A DNA stretch of 64,000 nucleotides from Saccharibacillus endophyticus (GTDB lineage: Bacteria > Bacillota > Bacilli > Paenibacillales > Paenibacillaceae), in contig NZ_JAAZWE010000004.1 in NCBI RefSeq assembly GCF_013185185.1, positions 203,758 through 267,757 of the forward strand. Direction: 5' to 3'. Below the pieces are notes generated by a model. It saw only the letters and a program-made list of their open reading frames with translations. It was not told where the DNA came from and made no database searches. A program made the position numbers and the translations under genes. This document shows, piece after piece, positions 26,330-34,777 of this stretch. Each line of letters starts with the position of its first letter. The stretch's first letter is position 1.

Positions 26330-27222
26330 ACCGCTTCTCCCACCTTTTCGATAAAGATTTCATGCAGCGAGGGTTCTTTGAGTTCAAATTTGAGCATGGG
26401 CACGCCTGCTTGTCCAAGCTCCCGCATCAATTGGTGCGCTTGCGCTTCGCCCGGCACCCGGATCGTCCATTCTTGCGCGTCGCGGCGAATATTTCCCCAT
26501 CCTTTTCCTTCCAGGAAAGGAGTCAGGTCCGCTTCGCTGCGCAGAACCAGATTATTGCGTCCGTACGAGCTTTTGATTTCGGACAATTTGCCGTTGAGTC
26601 TCATTCGGCCTTTTTTCATGATGCAGATATTCTCGCAGAACTGCTCGACTTGCATCATCTGATGGCTGCAAAATACGACGGCTTTGCCGAGCGCGATCTG
26701 ATCTTTGACGACCGAAGCCAGCATATCCGCGTTAACCGGATCAAGTCCGCTGAACGGTTCATCCAGGATGACCAGGTCCGGATCGTGGATCAGCGAAGAA
26801 ATAATCTGCACCTTCTGCTGATTGCCTTTGGACAGCTGTTCGACCCGCTTATGTTCGTGTTCTTCGATGCCGAGACGTTCCAGCCACGTTTTGAGCGCTT
26901 TCTGCGCGTCGCCTTTTTTCATGCCTTCGAGACGGGCCAAATATGTAAGCTGTTCGCTCACCGTTTCTTTCGGATACAGTCCCCGCTCTTCCGGCAGATA
27001 ACCGACGCTCGGCCGATTTTCCAGAAACGGCTTGCCGTTCCAGAGCACGTCGCCCCGGTCATATTCCAGCAATCCGAGCACCGAACGGATCGTCGTCGTT
27101 TTGCCCGCGCCGTTGCCGCCGAGAAGCCCGAACGCTTCGCCGGCTTTGACCTCCAGCGTCACGTTGTCCACGACGTACTTGCCTCCGTACTGCTTGCCCA
27201 ATTGATTGATTGAAAGTGTCAA
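26326..27222 (-). CDS. ABC transporter ATP-binding protein, NatA-like (copy 1)
   Basis: A 298-residue ATPase: Walker A GGNGAGKTTT, signature LSKGNQQKVQ, Walker B LVILDEPFSGLDP, switch His FCSHQMMQVEQ. I use TTG 27222 (AAGGAG eight bases upstream), which aligns with the ATG start of the paralog at 46274-47170; the longer frame to 27288 covers untranslated sequence. The two paralogs are near identical over long stretches. First gene of its operon, downstream of the promoter at 27422-27507. Confidence 0.9.
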   Translation of the reverse strand: MTLSINQLGKQYGGKYVVDNVTLEVKAGEAFGLLGGNGAGKTTTIRSVLGLLEYDRGDVLWNGKPFLENRPSVGYLPEERGLYPKETVSEQLTYLARLEGMKKGDAQKALKTWLERLGIEEHEHKRVEQLSKGNQQKVQIISSLIHDPDLVILDEPFSGLDPVNADMLASVVKDQIALGKAVVFCSHQMMQVEQFCENICIMKKGRMRLNGKLSEIKSSYGRNNLVLRSEADLTPFLEGKGWGNIRRDAQEWTIRVPGEAQAHQLMRELGQAGVPMLKFELKEPSLHEIFIEKVGEAV

Positions 27223-27421
27223 TTTAATCGCTCCTTCCGAATAATAACTTGATCGACGACCTGTCGATTCGGGAAACGTCCTTTTCATAAGCGGCGGCGG
27301 AAGATTCCCGCTCGTTTCGCCTTGATTCGAAACTGCCGCTTGTCTGTCTTGCCATCATTGAACTGCCCGATTCGCGGTGTCTGCCTTGCTTGCAAAGTAC
27401 GGCGCCTCTTGGCTTGATTTC

Positions 27422-27507
27422 ACTATACCAGCCGATATGCGCTCGGAAAACGACAACGCGTTCCGTAATTCCCGCAAATTGTCGTTCTCCGTTTTGCGGG
27501 CCGCAAA
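27422..27507 (-). promoter_or_regulatory. ComA-type promoter of the NatAB-like operon (promoter Y)
   Basis: Minus strand. TGGTATAGT (extended -10, TATAGT at 27427-27422) has no good -35. Upstream at a fixed distance are the half-site TTGCGGGAATT (27477-27467) and the palindrome TTTGCGG-C-CCGCAAA (27507-27493). B. subtilis ComA binds TTGCGG-N4-CCGCAA. The same set recurs with the same spacing before comX. Confidence 0.7.
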
Positions 27508-27547
27508 GCTTTGATGTTCGGTATGGACCGCGTTTCAAAACAGCACG

Positions 27548-27573
27548 AAAAACCCGTCTCGCAAAGAGACGGG
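27548..27573 (-). terminator. Terminator downstream of comA
   Basis: Minus strand: CCCGTCTC-tttgc-GAGACGGG followed by TTTTT (27552-27548). Separates comA from the exporter promoter. Confidence 0.75.
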
Positions 27574-27584
27574 CCAGTAGCTTC

Positions 27585-28241
27585 TCAAAAAATCGTATTC
27601 TCCGACAATAATCCGATTCGTCTCGCTTCGGCGATCGCTTCGGAACGCGAACGCACGCCGAGCTTTTCGAACACGCGGGTCAGGCTGTATTCGACCGTGC
27701 GCTGGCTCATCAGCAGCTTGGCGGCAATGTCTTTGTTGCTTCGCCCGCTGGCGACTTCCTGCAAAATCTCCTGCTCGCGCTCGTTGATCGAGACGGTTTC
27801 CAGCGTGTTGTCTTCCCGCGTCGATACGCGAATATCGCTGCGTCGAAGCTGGCGGAGCAGCTGCACCGGAATAACCGCCTCGTCGCGCATCACGCAGCGG
27901 ATCGCCGTAAGCAGCTGCTCCCGGCTGGCCGTCTTGCTGACGAAACCCGACACGCCGGAATCGATCAGCACGTTAAAGTGCGGACTGATGTCATAGCCGG
28001 TATAGATCAGCACGCGGCTGTCAGGCTGCGCGGTTACGACTCGCTTGGTCAACTCCAGTCCGCTGATGCCCGGCATATTCAAATCGAACAGCAAAATATC
28101 GAATTCTTCCGTTTGCAGCAGCTCCAACGCTTCCATAGGCAAAGACAGCGAGGTCACGCGAACTTCCGGGTCTTGCTCCAACAGCAGCTTGGTTCCTTCC
28201 CCTACGGAAGGGTGGTCGTCGACCAGCAAAATTTTAATCAT
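27585..28241 (-). CDS. comA: ComA-type response regulator (NarL/LuxR family)
   Basis: A 218-residue regulator: receiver domain with the acidic pair in LLVDDHPS and phosphoacceptor Asp53 (LLFDLNMPGISG), then a LuxR-type helix-turn-helix (INEREQEILQEVASGRSNKDIAAKL... continuing to a recognition helix). It is fourth in the order comQ-X-P-A and overlaps comP by 4 bp. ComA, once phosphorylated by ComP, activates quorum-controlled promoters. Three promoters in this window carry matching sites. Identification rests mostly on the gene neighbourhood. Confidence 0.88.
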   Translation of the reverse strand: MIKILLVDDHPSVGEGTKLLLEQDPEVRVTSLSLPMEALELLQTEEFDILLFDLNMPGISGLELTKRVVTAQPDSRVLIYTGYDISPHFNVLIDSGVSGFVSKTASREQLLTAIRCVMRDEAVIPVQLLRQLRRSDIRVSTREDNTLETVSINEREQEILQEVASGRSNKDIAAKLLMSQRTVEYSLTRVFEKLGVRSRSEAIAEARRIGLLSENTIF

Positions 28242-30568
28242 TGAACGGCCTCCTTATATGAGAAATCAGTACTTGGCTTAAGCGGAATAATAATCTCGGT
28301 TTCCATGCCGGCTCCCGGTCGGGAATGCCACTCGAACGTTCCTTCGAAGCTTCGGACTCTTTCTTTCATGCCGGCAAGCCCCATATGGCTGAACGAGTCG
28401 GCCGCGTCCGCTTCGTTCATGCCTACCCCGTCGTCCCGATAACGGTAATAAAAAGCTTCTTCGTCGGCGAACATGGAGATCTCCACGTTCGAAGCATCGG
28501 CGTGCTTGTCCGCGTTGCGCAGCAATTCCTGGGTAATGCGGTAAATGGCCAGCGTCTGCTCGTCGTCGAGCACACCGCCGATATTGTTGGCCTGGAAATC
28601 GACGATATAATCGGCTCTCATCTGGGCTTCGGTGAATAGCTGTTCAAGCGACTGTTCCAGCCCCATTTCCATGAGCAGCGGCGGACGAAGCTCGTTGCAG
28701 GTCTCGCGAATCTGATGAATAACGTCCAGCAGCCCTTCTTTGATCCGATCCAGCTCGGCTTTCAGCAAGCCGCTCATCTCGTAATCCACGATCGCGGTCT
28801 CCAAACGGCGCAGCCAAATGATCTGGTCCTGAAGCGCCGAATCATGCAGGTCGGAAGCCAGCCGTCTTCGTTCGTTCTCCGACAGGTTGAAGATCAGGCG
28901 CAGCACCCAGCCCGGCGTTTCGCCGTGCTTTTCCATTTCCGCTTCCAGACTGTCGATCAGCCCTTCGACCAGATACAGATTCTCGAACACGATCGCGCTA
29001 TAATTGGCGAGCGTGACCAGTCGATTGCGTTCGTCGGGGTTGTATCGGGTATGATCCGCTTTGTCGTCCAGCCAGAGCAGATAGGCTTGGTCTCCGCGGC
29101 GGCCGATTACCAGGCAGGCGCCGCGCGAAAGCATCGTCAGCGAACCGGGAACGAGCTGCTCGTTTTTGCGACGGAGCGCTTCGGCCATCTCCCGTCGCTC
29201 CGCGGCTGCCATCTTTTCGACCGGCACTTCGTTGACCGAAGTATCCCAATCGAAAAATTGCAGCGCGGGTATGCGAATGCTTTCCTTGATCTCTTGTTCG
29301 AGCGCCCGTTCCAGATCCGCCCGCTTCATCACGCGCGCGACATTGTGGGAAAACCGCTCGAAATTCCCGTCTAGGCTCGTTCCGCCTTTCCCTTGCCGAA
29401 GTTTGCGGTCCAGCGCTTCTTTAACGAACAATAAGATGACCAGCACCAGGTAAAAAATCAGGAACATCCTCGTGATGCCGATTCCGCTCGGCCCTTCGCT
29501 TCGAACGATCCACATGCCGAGCAGCGCCATGATCGCCGAAGGCAATACGGCCACCGAAGCATGATAGAAAAATCGGTTCAATACGAAATTCACGTCGAAA
29601 ATGCGGCGCGTCATCAGCATGTACATGTAGGCGAGCGGCAGCACCAATAAAAAGGCTGTTGCGGTTCCGACGGAAATGATCGGAGATCCGATTAACAGGG
29701 GGAGGCTGTATAAAACGATAAACGGCGAAAAAGCCAGAATATGCGTGATTAAGGTCAGCTTGAACAAGGAGTTCAAGTCGCCTTTTCGATGTTTTCTGTA
29801 TTTTCGTATCAGTTGAATGACGGCAATGACGTTCGGAATCGCAAAAAACAGCGTGAACAGCGGCGTAGCCCAATCCAAAAATTCAAGCTTAACAAATGAT
29901 CGAATACAAAGTAAGGCAAGTTCAAAACTTAGGCAAGCATAAAAGAAAATCATCCATTTAGAAGATAATAAGAATTCGTTGAATCTTTTCAAATACATAT
30001 TCATGAAATGGATAAAGACGACAGGAACCATCAAAAACAGAAAACGGAATAACAAAGTGCCGACAGGTTCGAGTTTATGGGTCGTATACCCGCCGATATA
30101 AGCCGCTCCCGTAAACAGGAAAAAGAGCGCCAGCACAAAAGAGGACGGGTCCGAGCGTCCGGATCTCCACAGTACGGCCACGAAAATCAAAAATAAAAAC
30201 GAAGCCGCCAAGGGCACGCCGATGAATTGAAGCGTCTCCGATAACGGGGGCGGCTCCAATTCATAATGGCGGCTTTCGCCTTGAGCGTTCACGATATCGA
30301 GCGATTTTACCCTTTCAAGCTCGCCGTAACGCCCAACGATATAGTCTTTTGCAGGATCTTGGCCGTTGACCGCTATGATTCGATTACCGACTTCGAGGTA
30401 TTTCTCTCCCCATCCGCCTGCCACGATCGATGTTACACGATAGGAACCATCCGGCTCGCGAAGCACTTCAACAAACATGTTTGGATTTGACGCAACAGTA
30501 TAAAAATATTGAAACACAACAATTATGTATATAAGTACGGCAATCGGCCACTTCCATCTTCTTAACAT
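28238..30568 (-). CDS. comP: ComP-type pheromone sensor histidine kinase
   Basis: A 776-residue kinase from ATG 30568 (GGAGG five bases upstream; the ATG at 30580 has no proper site). One membrane segment, then a PDZ-like extracellular loop (about 40-95, VGNRIIAVNGQDP), about seven further membrane segments to residue 390, a dimerisation region with a HisKA_3 motif (RRRLASDLHDSALQ, His575), and a HATPase domain (ELLRNADKHADAS, DDGVGM, MGLAGMKERV). This many-helix plus PDZ layout is characteristic of ComP, receptor for isoprenylated ComX. Follows comX by 25 bp. Confidence 0.9.
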   Translation of the reverse strand: MLRRWKWPIAVLIYIIVVFQYFYTVASNPNMFVEVLREPDGSYRVTSIVAGGWGEKYLEVGNRIIAVNGQDPAKDYIVGRYGELERVKSLDIVNAQGESRHYELEPPPLSETLQFIGVPLAASFLFLIFVAVLWRSGRSDPSSFVLALFFLFTGAAYIGGYTTHKLEPVGTLLFRFLFLMVPVVFIHFMNMYLKRFNEFLLSSKWMIFFYACLSFELALLCIRSFVKLEFLDWATPLFTLFFAIPNVIAVIQLIRKYRKHRKGDLNSLFKLTLITHILAFSPFIVLYSLPLLIGSPIISVGTATAFLLVLPLAYMYMLMTRRIFDVNFVLNRFFYHASVAVLPSAIMALLGMWIVRSEGPSGIGITRMFLIFYLVLVILLFVKEALDRKLRQGKGGTSLDGNFERFSHNVARVMKRADLERALEQEIKESIRIPALQFFDWDTSVNEVPVEKMAAAERREMAEALRRKNEQLVPGSLTMLSRGACLVIGRRGDQAYLLWLDDKADHTRYNPDERNRLVTLANYSAIVFENLYLVEGLIDSLEAEMEKHGETPGWVLRLIFNLSENERRRLASDLHDSALQDQIIWLRRLETAIVDYEMSGLLKAELDRIKEGLLDVIHQIRETCNELRPPLLMEMGLEQSLEQLFTEAQMRADYIVDFQANNIGGVLDDEQTLAIYRITQELLRNADKHADASNVEISMFADEEAFYYRYRDDGVGMNEADAADSFSHMGLAGMKERVRSFEGTFEWHSRPGAGMETEIIIPLKPSTDFSYKEAVQ

Positions 30569-30593
30569 GGAATCCTCCATTTCTTACAGAAAT

Positions 30594-30779
30594 CTATACG
30601 ACTCCCCAAGCCGCTAGGCTGGTCTTTTTTAAAACCTTGTCATTTTTACCTTCTTGAAACACTTCTTTCAACGCCCTTTGCTCCATCGCTCCAAGTCCCG
30701 CAAACTGCAGTTGTCCCGATTGGAATTCGGCCCGAGCATTCTTATTTTGCATAAGCATCGCTATCGCTTCTTTCAACAT
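30594..30779 (-). CDS. comX: ComX pheromone precursor
   Basis: A 61-residue peptide between comQ and comP. ComX precursors are 55-75 residues long and carry a Trp a few residues from the C-terminus that ComQ prenylates; here the end is KKTSLAAWGVV with the only Trp at position 58. The N-terminal part (MLKEAIAMLMQNKNARAEF) resembles ComX leaders. GGAGG lies ten bases upstream. Primary sequence is very divergent between strains, so identification relies on position, size and the Trp. Confidence 0.88.
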   Translation of the reverse strand: MLKEAIAMLMQNKNARAEFQSGQLQFAGLGAMEQRALKEVFQEGKNDKVLKKTSLAAWGVV

Positions 30780-30905
30780 TTCCGATCAACCTCCGTGAAT
30801 TGGGATAGATACAGCCGGCAGTTCGTCTGCCTGGAGCTGTCAGCGTAACCGGCGATCGGAAGCGAGAAGATTCTGGATAGTGGTTCCGGCGTTTGGCTTG
30901 ACTTC

Positions 30906-30993
30906 ACTATACCAGCGCCGGGAAGTTCGGGAAACGACAACAGCCGCGACAATTCCCGCAATTGTTTTTGCGGTGTTTTTGCGGGAACGCAAA
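30906..30993 (-). promoter_or_regulatory. ComA-type promoter of comX-comP-comA (promoter X)
   Basis: Minus strand. TGGTATAGT (-10 TATAGT at 30911-30906), weak -35 (TTTCCC), half-site TTGCGGGAATT (30961-30951) and palindrome TTTGCG-TTCC-CGCAAA (30993-30978). Distances from the -10 (45 and 72 bp) match promoter Y (45 and 71). It separates comQ from comX and suggests positive feedback on pheromone, receptor and regulator. Confidence 0.7.
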
Positions 30994-31021
30994 GCGGTCT
31001 GCCGACACGCGAAAACAGGAT

Positions 31022-31939
31022 TCACAAGCGAATGGTTTGGTCCAATATCCGCTTGAATTCCGATTGGGCGGGCAGCGATTCGATCACGTCCAGGCACCGA
31101 TAATAAGCCAGTCGCATTCTTACCGAAGCATAGGCGAGCGCACCCGATTGTTCAAGCACCTCCTCGAACTCGGTTGCCTTGGTTTTGACTTCGTCGTAGC
31201 TTAATTTTCCTTCGAAATACTCCGTTGCCCAATGATTTTCGCCCTCCAGATAATTCAGCAGCATCAAAACGGGCAGCGTGCGCTTGCGGTTCCAAAAGTC
31301 GTTTTTGCCTTCATGATTCGTAATGTCCAGAATATCGTTCTTGATCTGGGCGGCTATGCCGAGCTGAAGCGCGAATTCCGCGCTTTCGATCTTGGTTTGC
31401 CCGCAGCCGAGCAAAGTGCCGAGTTGAACGGCCATGACGAGCAAGGAAGCGGATTTACCCGAAATCATCTCCATATATTGTTCTTCGGTATAGACGGCAT
31501 TCAGCAGGTCCGTCATTTGTCCGTTAACGGTCGTAAGTAATTGAGCATTCAGCAGCGCGGCCGCTTCATATTTGCGTTCGGACGGGAAAGGGGCTTGCAG
31601 CAGCATCTGCTGAGCCAAAAACGAAAATCCGAGCGCGATATTCAAGGCAAGATCGCTTCGGAATTTGCTCCACGGAGCCGATTCATTATCTCCGTCTTGC
31701 AGATCATCGATCATGTCCAAAGACAGCACCAAGGCTTCGACGGCAGCAGCCGCTTGCAAAATCCCGTCGCCTTCTCCGCCGTACATCCGATAGTGGAGAA
31801 CGGTGAGATTGCCGAAAAGCGCTTTTTCCGACAACTTGTACGCCGCGCATTCCGCTGCCATTTCCCGAAGCTCGTCCTGATTGAATCCTTGTTCGATCCC
31901 TTGCATCAAAGTTTGCTTAATCGCTTCATTCCAATTCAA
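31022..31939 (-). CDS. comQ: ComQ-type isoprenyl transferase
   Basis: A 305-residue protein of the trans-isoprenyl-diphosphate-synthase fold. The first Asp-rich motif is DMIDDLQDGD and the second NDILDITNHEG, binding Mg and farnesyl or geranyl diphosphate. In ComQXPA it attaches the isoprenoid to the Trp of ComX. Start TTG 31939 with AAGGAGA upstream. A good sigma-A promoter precedes it, so it is expressed independently of promoter X. Could in isolation be a polyprenyl synthase; the comX-comP-comA neighbours decide. Confidence 0.9.
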   Translation of the reverse strand: MNWNEAIKQTLMQGIEQGFNQDELREMAAECAAYKLSEKALFGNLTVLHYRMYGGEGDGILQAAAAVEALVLSLDMIDDLQDGDNESAPWSKFRSDLALNIALGFSFLAQQMLLQAPFPSERKYEAAALLNAQLLTTVNGQMTDLLNAVYTEEQYMEMISGKSASLLVMAVQLGTLLGCGQTKIESAEFALQLGIAAQIKNDILDITNHEGKNDFWNRKRTLPVLMLLNYLEGENHWATEYFEGKLSYDEVKTKATEFEEVLEQSGALAYASVRMRLAYYRCLDVIESLPAQSEFKRILDQTIRL

Positions 31940-31995
31940 CGTGGGTTTCTCTCCTTATCCGATACTGATTAGGGTTAGATTTATTCCTATCCCCT

Positions 31996-32024
31996 ATTCT
32001 ACTTTCAAACCCTCTTTATTCCAA
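31996..32024 (-). promoter_or_regulatory. Sigma-A promoter of comQ
   Basis: Minus strand: TTGGAA (32024-32019), 17-bp spacer, TAGAAT (32001-31996), about 57 bp before the comQ start. Confidence 0.6.
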
Positions 32025-32060
32025 CAGCGAAACGCCAACCTTTATATACCCGGAATACGC

Positions 32061-32090
32061 AAAAAAGACCTTCCCGTTCGGAAAGATCTT
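32061..32090 (-). terminator. Terminator at the end of the RiPP operon
   Basis: Minus strand: AAGATCTTTCC pairs imperfectly with GGGAAGGTCTT, followed by TTTT. Lies 20 bp after the SagB-like stop. Confidence 0.7.
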
Positions 32091-32109
32091 CTGCGCGATT
32101 CCTATACGA

Positions 32110-32844
32110 TTAAGGTTTGTCGTACAGCACGACAGCGGCCAGCGCAACTTCGTAAATCCCGTCCAACCCCAGCCATTCATTCACTCTGTCGTCATAAAAC
32201 GTGGCAATCGGAGCCGTATCCGTTGTTGGAGGCGCGCAGCTCTGCACTTGTTTCGCCATTCTTCCCGCTTCCAGCAGACTATAGCGGTAGCCCCGTTCGC
32301 CGAGCAGTTTATGCGAACGGTGCAAATTGGCAGCGACGAACCAGATCGCCCGCGGCGAGCCGCTCAGCAGTCCCGGCGGAAAAGCATCTTGCAACGAAAT
32401 ATTCCAAGGCCGGCCGCAGCACTTCAACTCCCGCCCTTGCTCTTCGATATGATAGCAAAGGTGCTGCCCTTCTTCGTTCCGGCAAACCATGTGCAGCTCC
32501 AACTGATCGGGCTTGAATCCGGCAGTTTGCTCCAGCACGCGCATTTCCTCGAAAGGAACTTCGGAATGCGACGCCACGGTTCGGGCATAAGCGTCCAACC
32601 ATTGTTTCAGATCCGGCGGGATGTCCGCTTCGCTCGGCGGAATCGCCGGCGAACCGAAATAACGTTTGTCCGACGAAGCTTGACCGTTCAGGTGTCGAAA
32701 CAGGTTGCCGAGCATTTTCATCCGAGATCTCATTAACACGTCCAATTCGGGGTGGTGGGCAGAACCGGCATGGTAGGTCAGCGAAAGACGTTCTTCATCC
32801 AGCTCGCGCTCGGATCTCCAATCGTTAAATTTCAGACTCATCAA
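32110..32844 (-). CDS. SagB-type dehydrogenase-like protein (nitroreductase fold)
   Basis: A 244-residue protein. The C-terminal part YRYSLLEAGRMAKQ and FYDDRVNEWLGLDGIYEVALAAVV matches SagB/ThcOx-type flavin enzymes that oxidise azolines to azoles; the N-terminal LTYHAGSAHHPE resembles the FH/YH motif of the family. I cannot see the Arg-rich FMN-binding motif usual at the start of nitroreductases, so activity is uncertain. It closes the operon after YcaO and the ThiF-like gene, the classical partners of SagB. Confidence 0.68.
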   Translation of the reverse strand: MMSLKFNDWRSERELDEERLSLTYHAGSAHHPELDVLMRSRMKMLGNLFRHLNGQASSDKRYFGSPAIPPSEADIPPDLKQWLDAYARTVASHSEVPFEEMRVLEQTAGFKPDQLELHMVCRNEEGQHLCYHIEEQGRELKCCGRPWNISLQDAFPPGLLSGSPRAIWFVAANLHRSHKLLGERGYRYSLLEAGRMAKQVQSCAPPTTDTAPIATFYDDRVNEWLGLDGIYEVALAAVVLYDKP

Positions 32845-32855
32845 GCATTCTCCTT

Positions 32856-34199
32856 TCAGGGAAAAGGGTGGGGCGCCGTATTCAAATCCGTCGGCGCGAT
32901 CGGGAATGCGCGGTAACCCGTCCCGACCGGAACATCGAAAATGCGGCGGCTTCCGATCAGGCGTTCATGCTCGCTTCGCGGAAGCTGCACGGTTCCGGGT
33001 ACGATCATTTTGACGACATGCAGCCCCAGCGCTCTCGCGTCTTCGGTCGTGACGTCCGCGCAGATCGCTTCCAATCCGCGCGCCGCAAGCCGGTCAAGCA
33101 CCTGCTTCAACTGCTCGGCATGGGACGCCTTGCCGTCGATCGGGTTCGCGGCGAGCTTTCGCGTCTTGGGTGCGGCGCATGCGAAATCAAGCTCGCGCAT
33201 CGCGTTCGGCTGCTCGTAATAAGGCAGTCGCAGACCGTAATCGACAATCTGGTCCGCTTGCAGCTCGGGAAGTCCGGACGCGTAAATTTGCGCTTTGTTG
33301 CCCATGTACAGCTGGCTGATTTCCATCAGCGTCTTGGACGCGGCCTCCTCGAGCGTGCTGCGGGCGGCGCCGCCGAACGAGACCTTCCTGTCTCGGGTAT
33401 GCAGCAGGCCGAAGACGGAAGGCACGCCGATATCCGAAGTCGTATCCACCAGATCAAGCCGGAAACGCCGCTGGTCCATCAGCGCTTCGAACGGTTTCAA
33501 CAGCGCGGAGCCGTTCAAGTCGATCCCCGGCATCTGCAAGCGGTTGTACCACATGATCATGAACGAATCCCGTTCGATGATTTCCAACAGCCCGCCGAGC
33601 ATGGCTTGCTCCAGGGTCGAGCCGGCCGCGGAGCCGGTCATGAGGCCGAAGCAAATCGCGTCTTCGTTCGGAGCGATCGGCCGGTAAGAATCCCAGGTCA
33701 GCGCGGCCGGCACGTAGACGTTCTTTCCACGGGTCAGACTATACGCCTCGAACCAGCCTATGCGGCTGTCTTCCGTGAACGGACGGTACGGGAATCCCGG
33801 CTTCGCGTGCTGCTCTTGCGTGAAAAGAGGAAGTTCGCTCGGATGCAGCGCATTCGTGCCCAACTCCCGCCACGAAGCAAAGACCGTCCGATCGGGCTGC
33901 ACGTAAGACGCGCAATAGCGTTCGACCGCTTCCGCGACGGCGGACGTATTCGCTTCTTCCGGCGTGCGTCCCATTCCGCTGGCAAAAAAGTCGATCAGCC
34001 CTTCCTGGCCCGGAACGAAGGCTTTGGGATTGCCCGGAATAGCCAGACTCAAAAAAAGCTCGGGATCTTCCGCGTCGGAATTGATATTCATCAAGCCTTT
34101 CACGATCCCGCCCCGGCTGCCTAGCGTTGCGGCCAACGCTTTCGGCACGCCGGCATCCGTTCCGACGGCCGACGATCTGCGAATCAGTTGACGGCTCAT
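32856..34199 (-). CDS. YcaO cyclodehydratase (azoline-forming type)
   Basis: A 447-residue YcaO protein. Start ATG 34199 overlaps the ThiF-like stop by 4 bp (ATGA). ATP-site motifs: AVAEAVERYCA, GSTLEQAMLGGLLEIIERDSF and STLEEAASKTLMEISQ. The last five residues are PHPFP, the PxPxP tail of YcaO enzymes that form (methyl)oxazolines and thiazolines with a ThiF-like partner. YcaO enzymes activate backbone amides with ATP. The candidate substrates here are the ten precursors; they have almost no Cys in the core and few Ser/Thr, which is unusual for this enzyme class. Confidence 0.92.
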   Translation of the reverse strand: MSRQLIRRSSAVGTDAGVPKALAATLGSRGGIVKGLMNINSDAEDPELFLSLAIPGNPKAFVPGQEGLIDFFASGMGRTPEEANTSAVAEAVERYCASYVQPDRTVFASWRELGTNALHPSELPLFTQEQHAKPGFPYRPFTEDSRIGWFEAYSLTRGKNVYVPAALTWDSYRPIAPNEDAICFGLMTGSAAGSTLEQAMLGGLLEIIERDSFMIMWYNRLQMPGIDLNGSALLKPFEALMDQRRFRLDLVDTTSDIGVPSVFGLLHTRDRKVSFGGAARSTLEEAASKTLMEISQLYMGNKAQIYASGLPELQADQIVDYGLRLPYYEQPNAMRELDFACAAPKTRKLAANPIDGKASHAEQLKQVLDRLAARGLEAICADVTTEDARALGLHVVKMIVPGTVQLPRSEHERLIGSRRIFDVPVGTGYRAFPIAPTDLNTAPHPFP

Positions 34200-34777
34200 G
34201 CGAGCACCGCCGCTTCCGTCCACGGCTGCGCAGCCAGCGAAGCCGAACGGCGCACTCCGCATACGGTACAGGTCGGAACGCGATGCACCGCCGACAACTC
34301 GCCTTCGATATGGAACGCGTCGAATTCCAACAAGTGCCCAAGCGTCAACGGCGCGAAGCTGCTTTTATGCCGGGAGGACCACTTCGCGACTTCAAGCGCG
34401 ACGATGCCGGCAAAAATCTGCCAAGACAATTCGAAGCCGGCTGCCGCTTCCGGAACATCGGGGCTGGACAACGACGCCATGCGCCGCTTCAGGCATTCCC
34501 GGCAAGCGGTAACCCCGGGGATGACCAGCGGACCCACGCTGCCTCCAAGGCGGTTGAAACGCACCGGCAGCCAATTGAACGCTCGGCTATTCGCGATCTC
34601 GTTCCAGGCCGAAAGCCGTTCCTCGCTGCCGATCGCGATCATCAATTCGGGCGCTTCCGGTACTTCGTCCGGGGACTCCGTCCATCGAACCGGCAGTCCC
34701 GCGATTTGAAGCATGCCGCCGATCTTTTCGGCTTTCGCCCGATCTTCTTCGGCGTGAAGAATCCAATATTCGCCCAT
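34196..34777 (-). CDS. ThiF-like partner protein of YcaO (TOMM cyclodehydratase component)
   Basis: A 193-residue protein with the signature GPLVIPGVTACRECLKRRMAS and a second Cys pair near the end (CTVCG), together a probable zinc site, as in 'bacteriocin biosynthesis cyclodehydratase' (Ocin-ThiF-like) proteins. These recruit precursor and activate YcaO. It is short: no separate RRE domain is recognisable at the N-terminus, so leader binding may be done by RRE-like domains in the M50 and radical-SAM-like proteins. Overlaps the methyltransferase stop by 1 bp and YcaO by 4 bp. Confidence 0.82.
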   Translation of the reverse strand: MGEYWILHAEEDRAKAEKIGGMLQIAGLPVRWTESPDEVPEAPELMIAIGSEERLSAWNEIANSRAFNWLPVRFNRLGGSVGPLVIPGVTACRECLKRRMASLSSPDVPEAAAGFELSWQIFAGIVALEVAKWSSRHKSSFAPLTLGHLLEFDAFHIEGELSAVHRVPTCTVCGVRRSASLAAQPWTEAAVLA

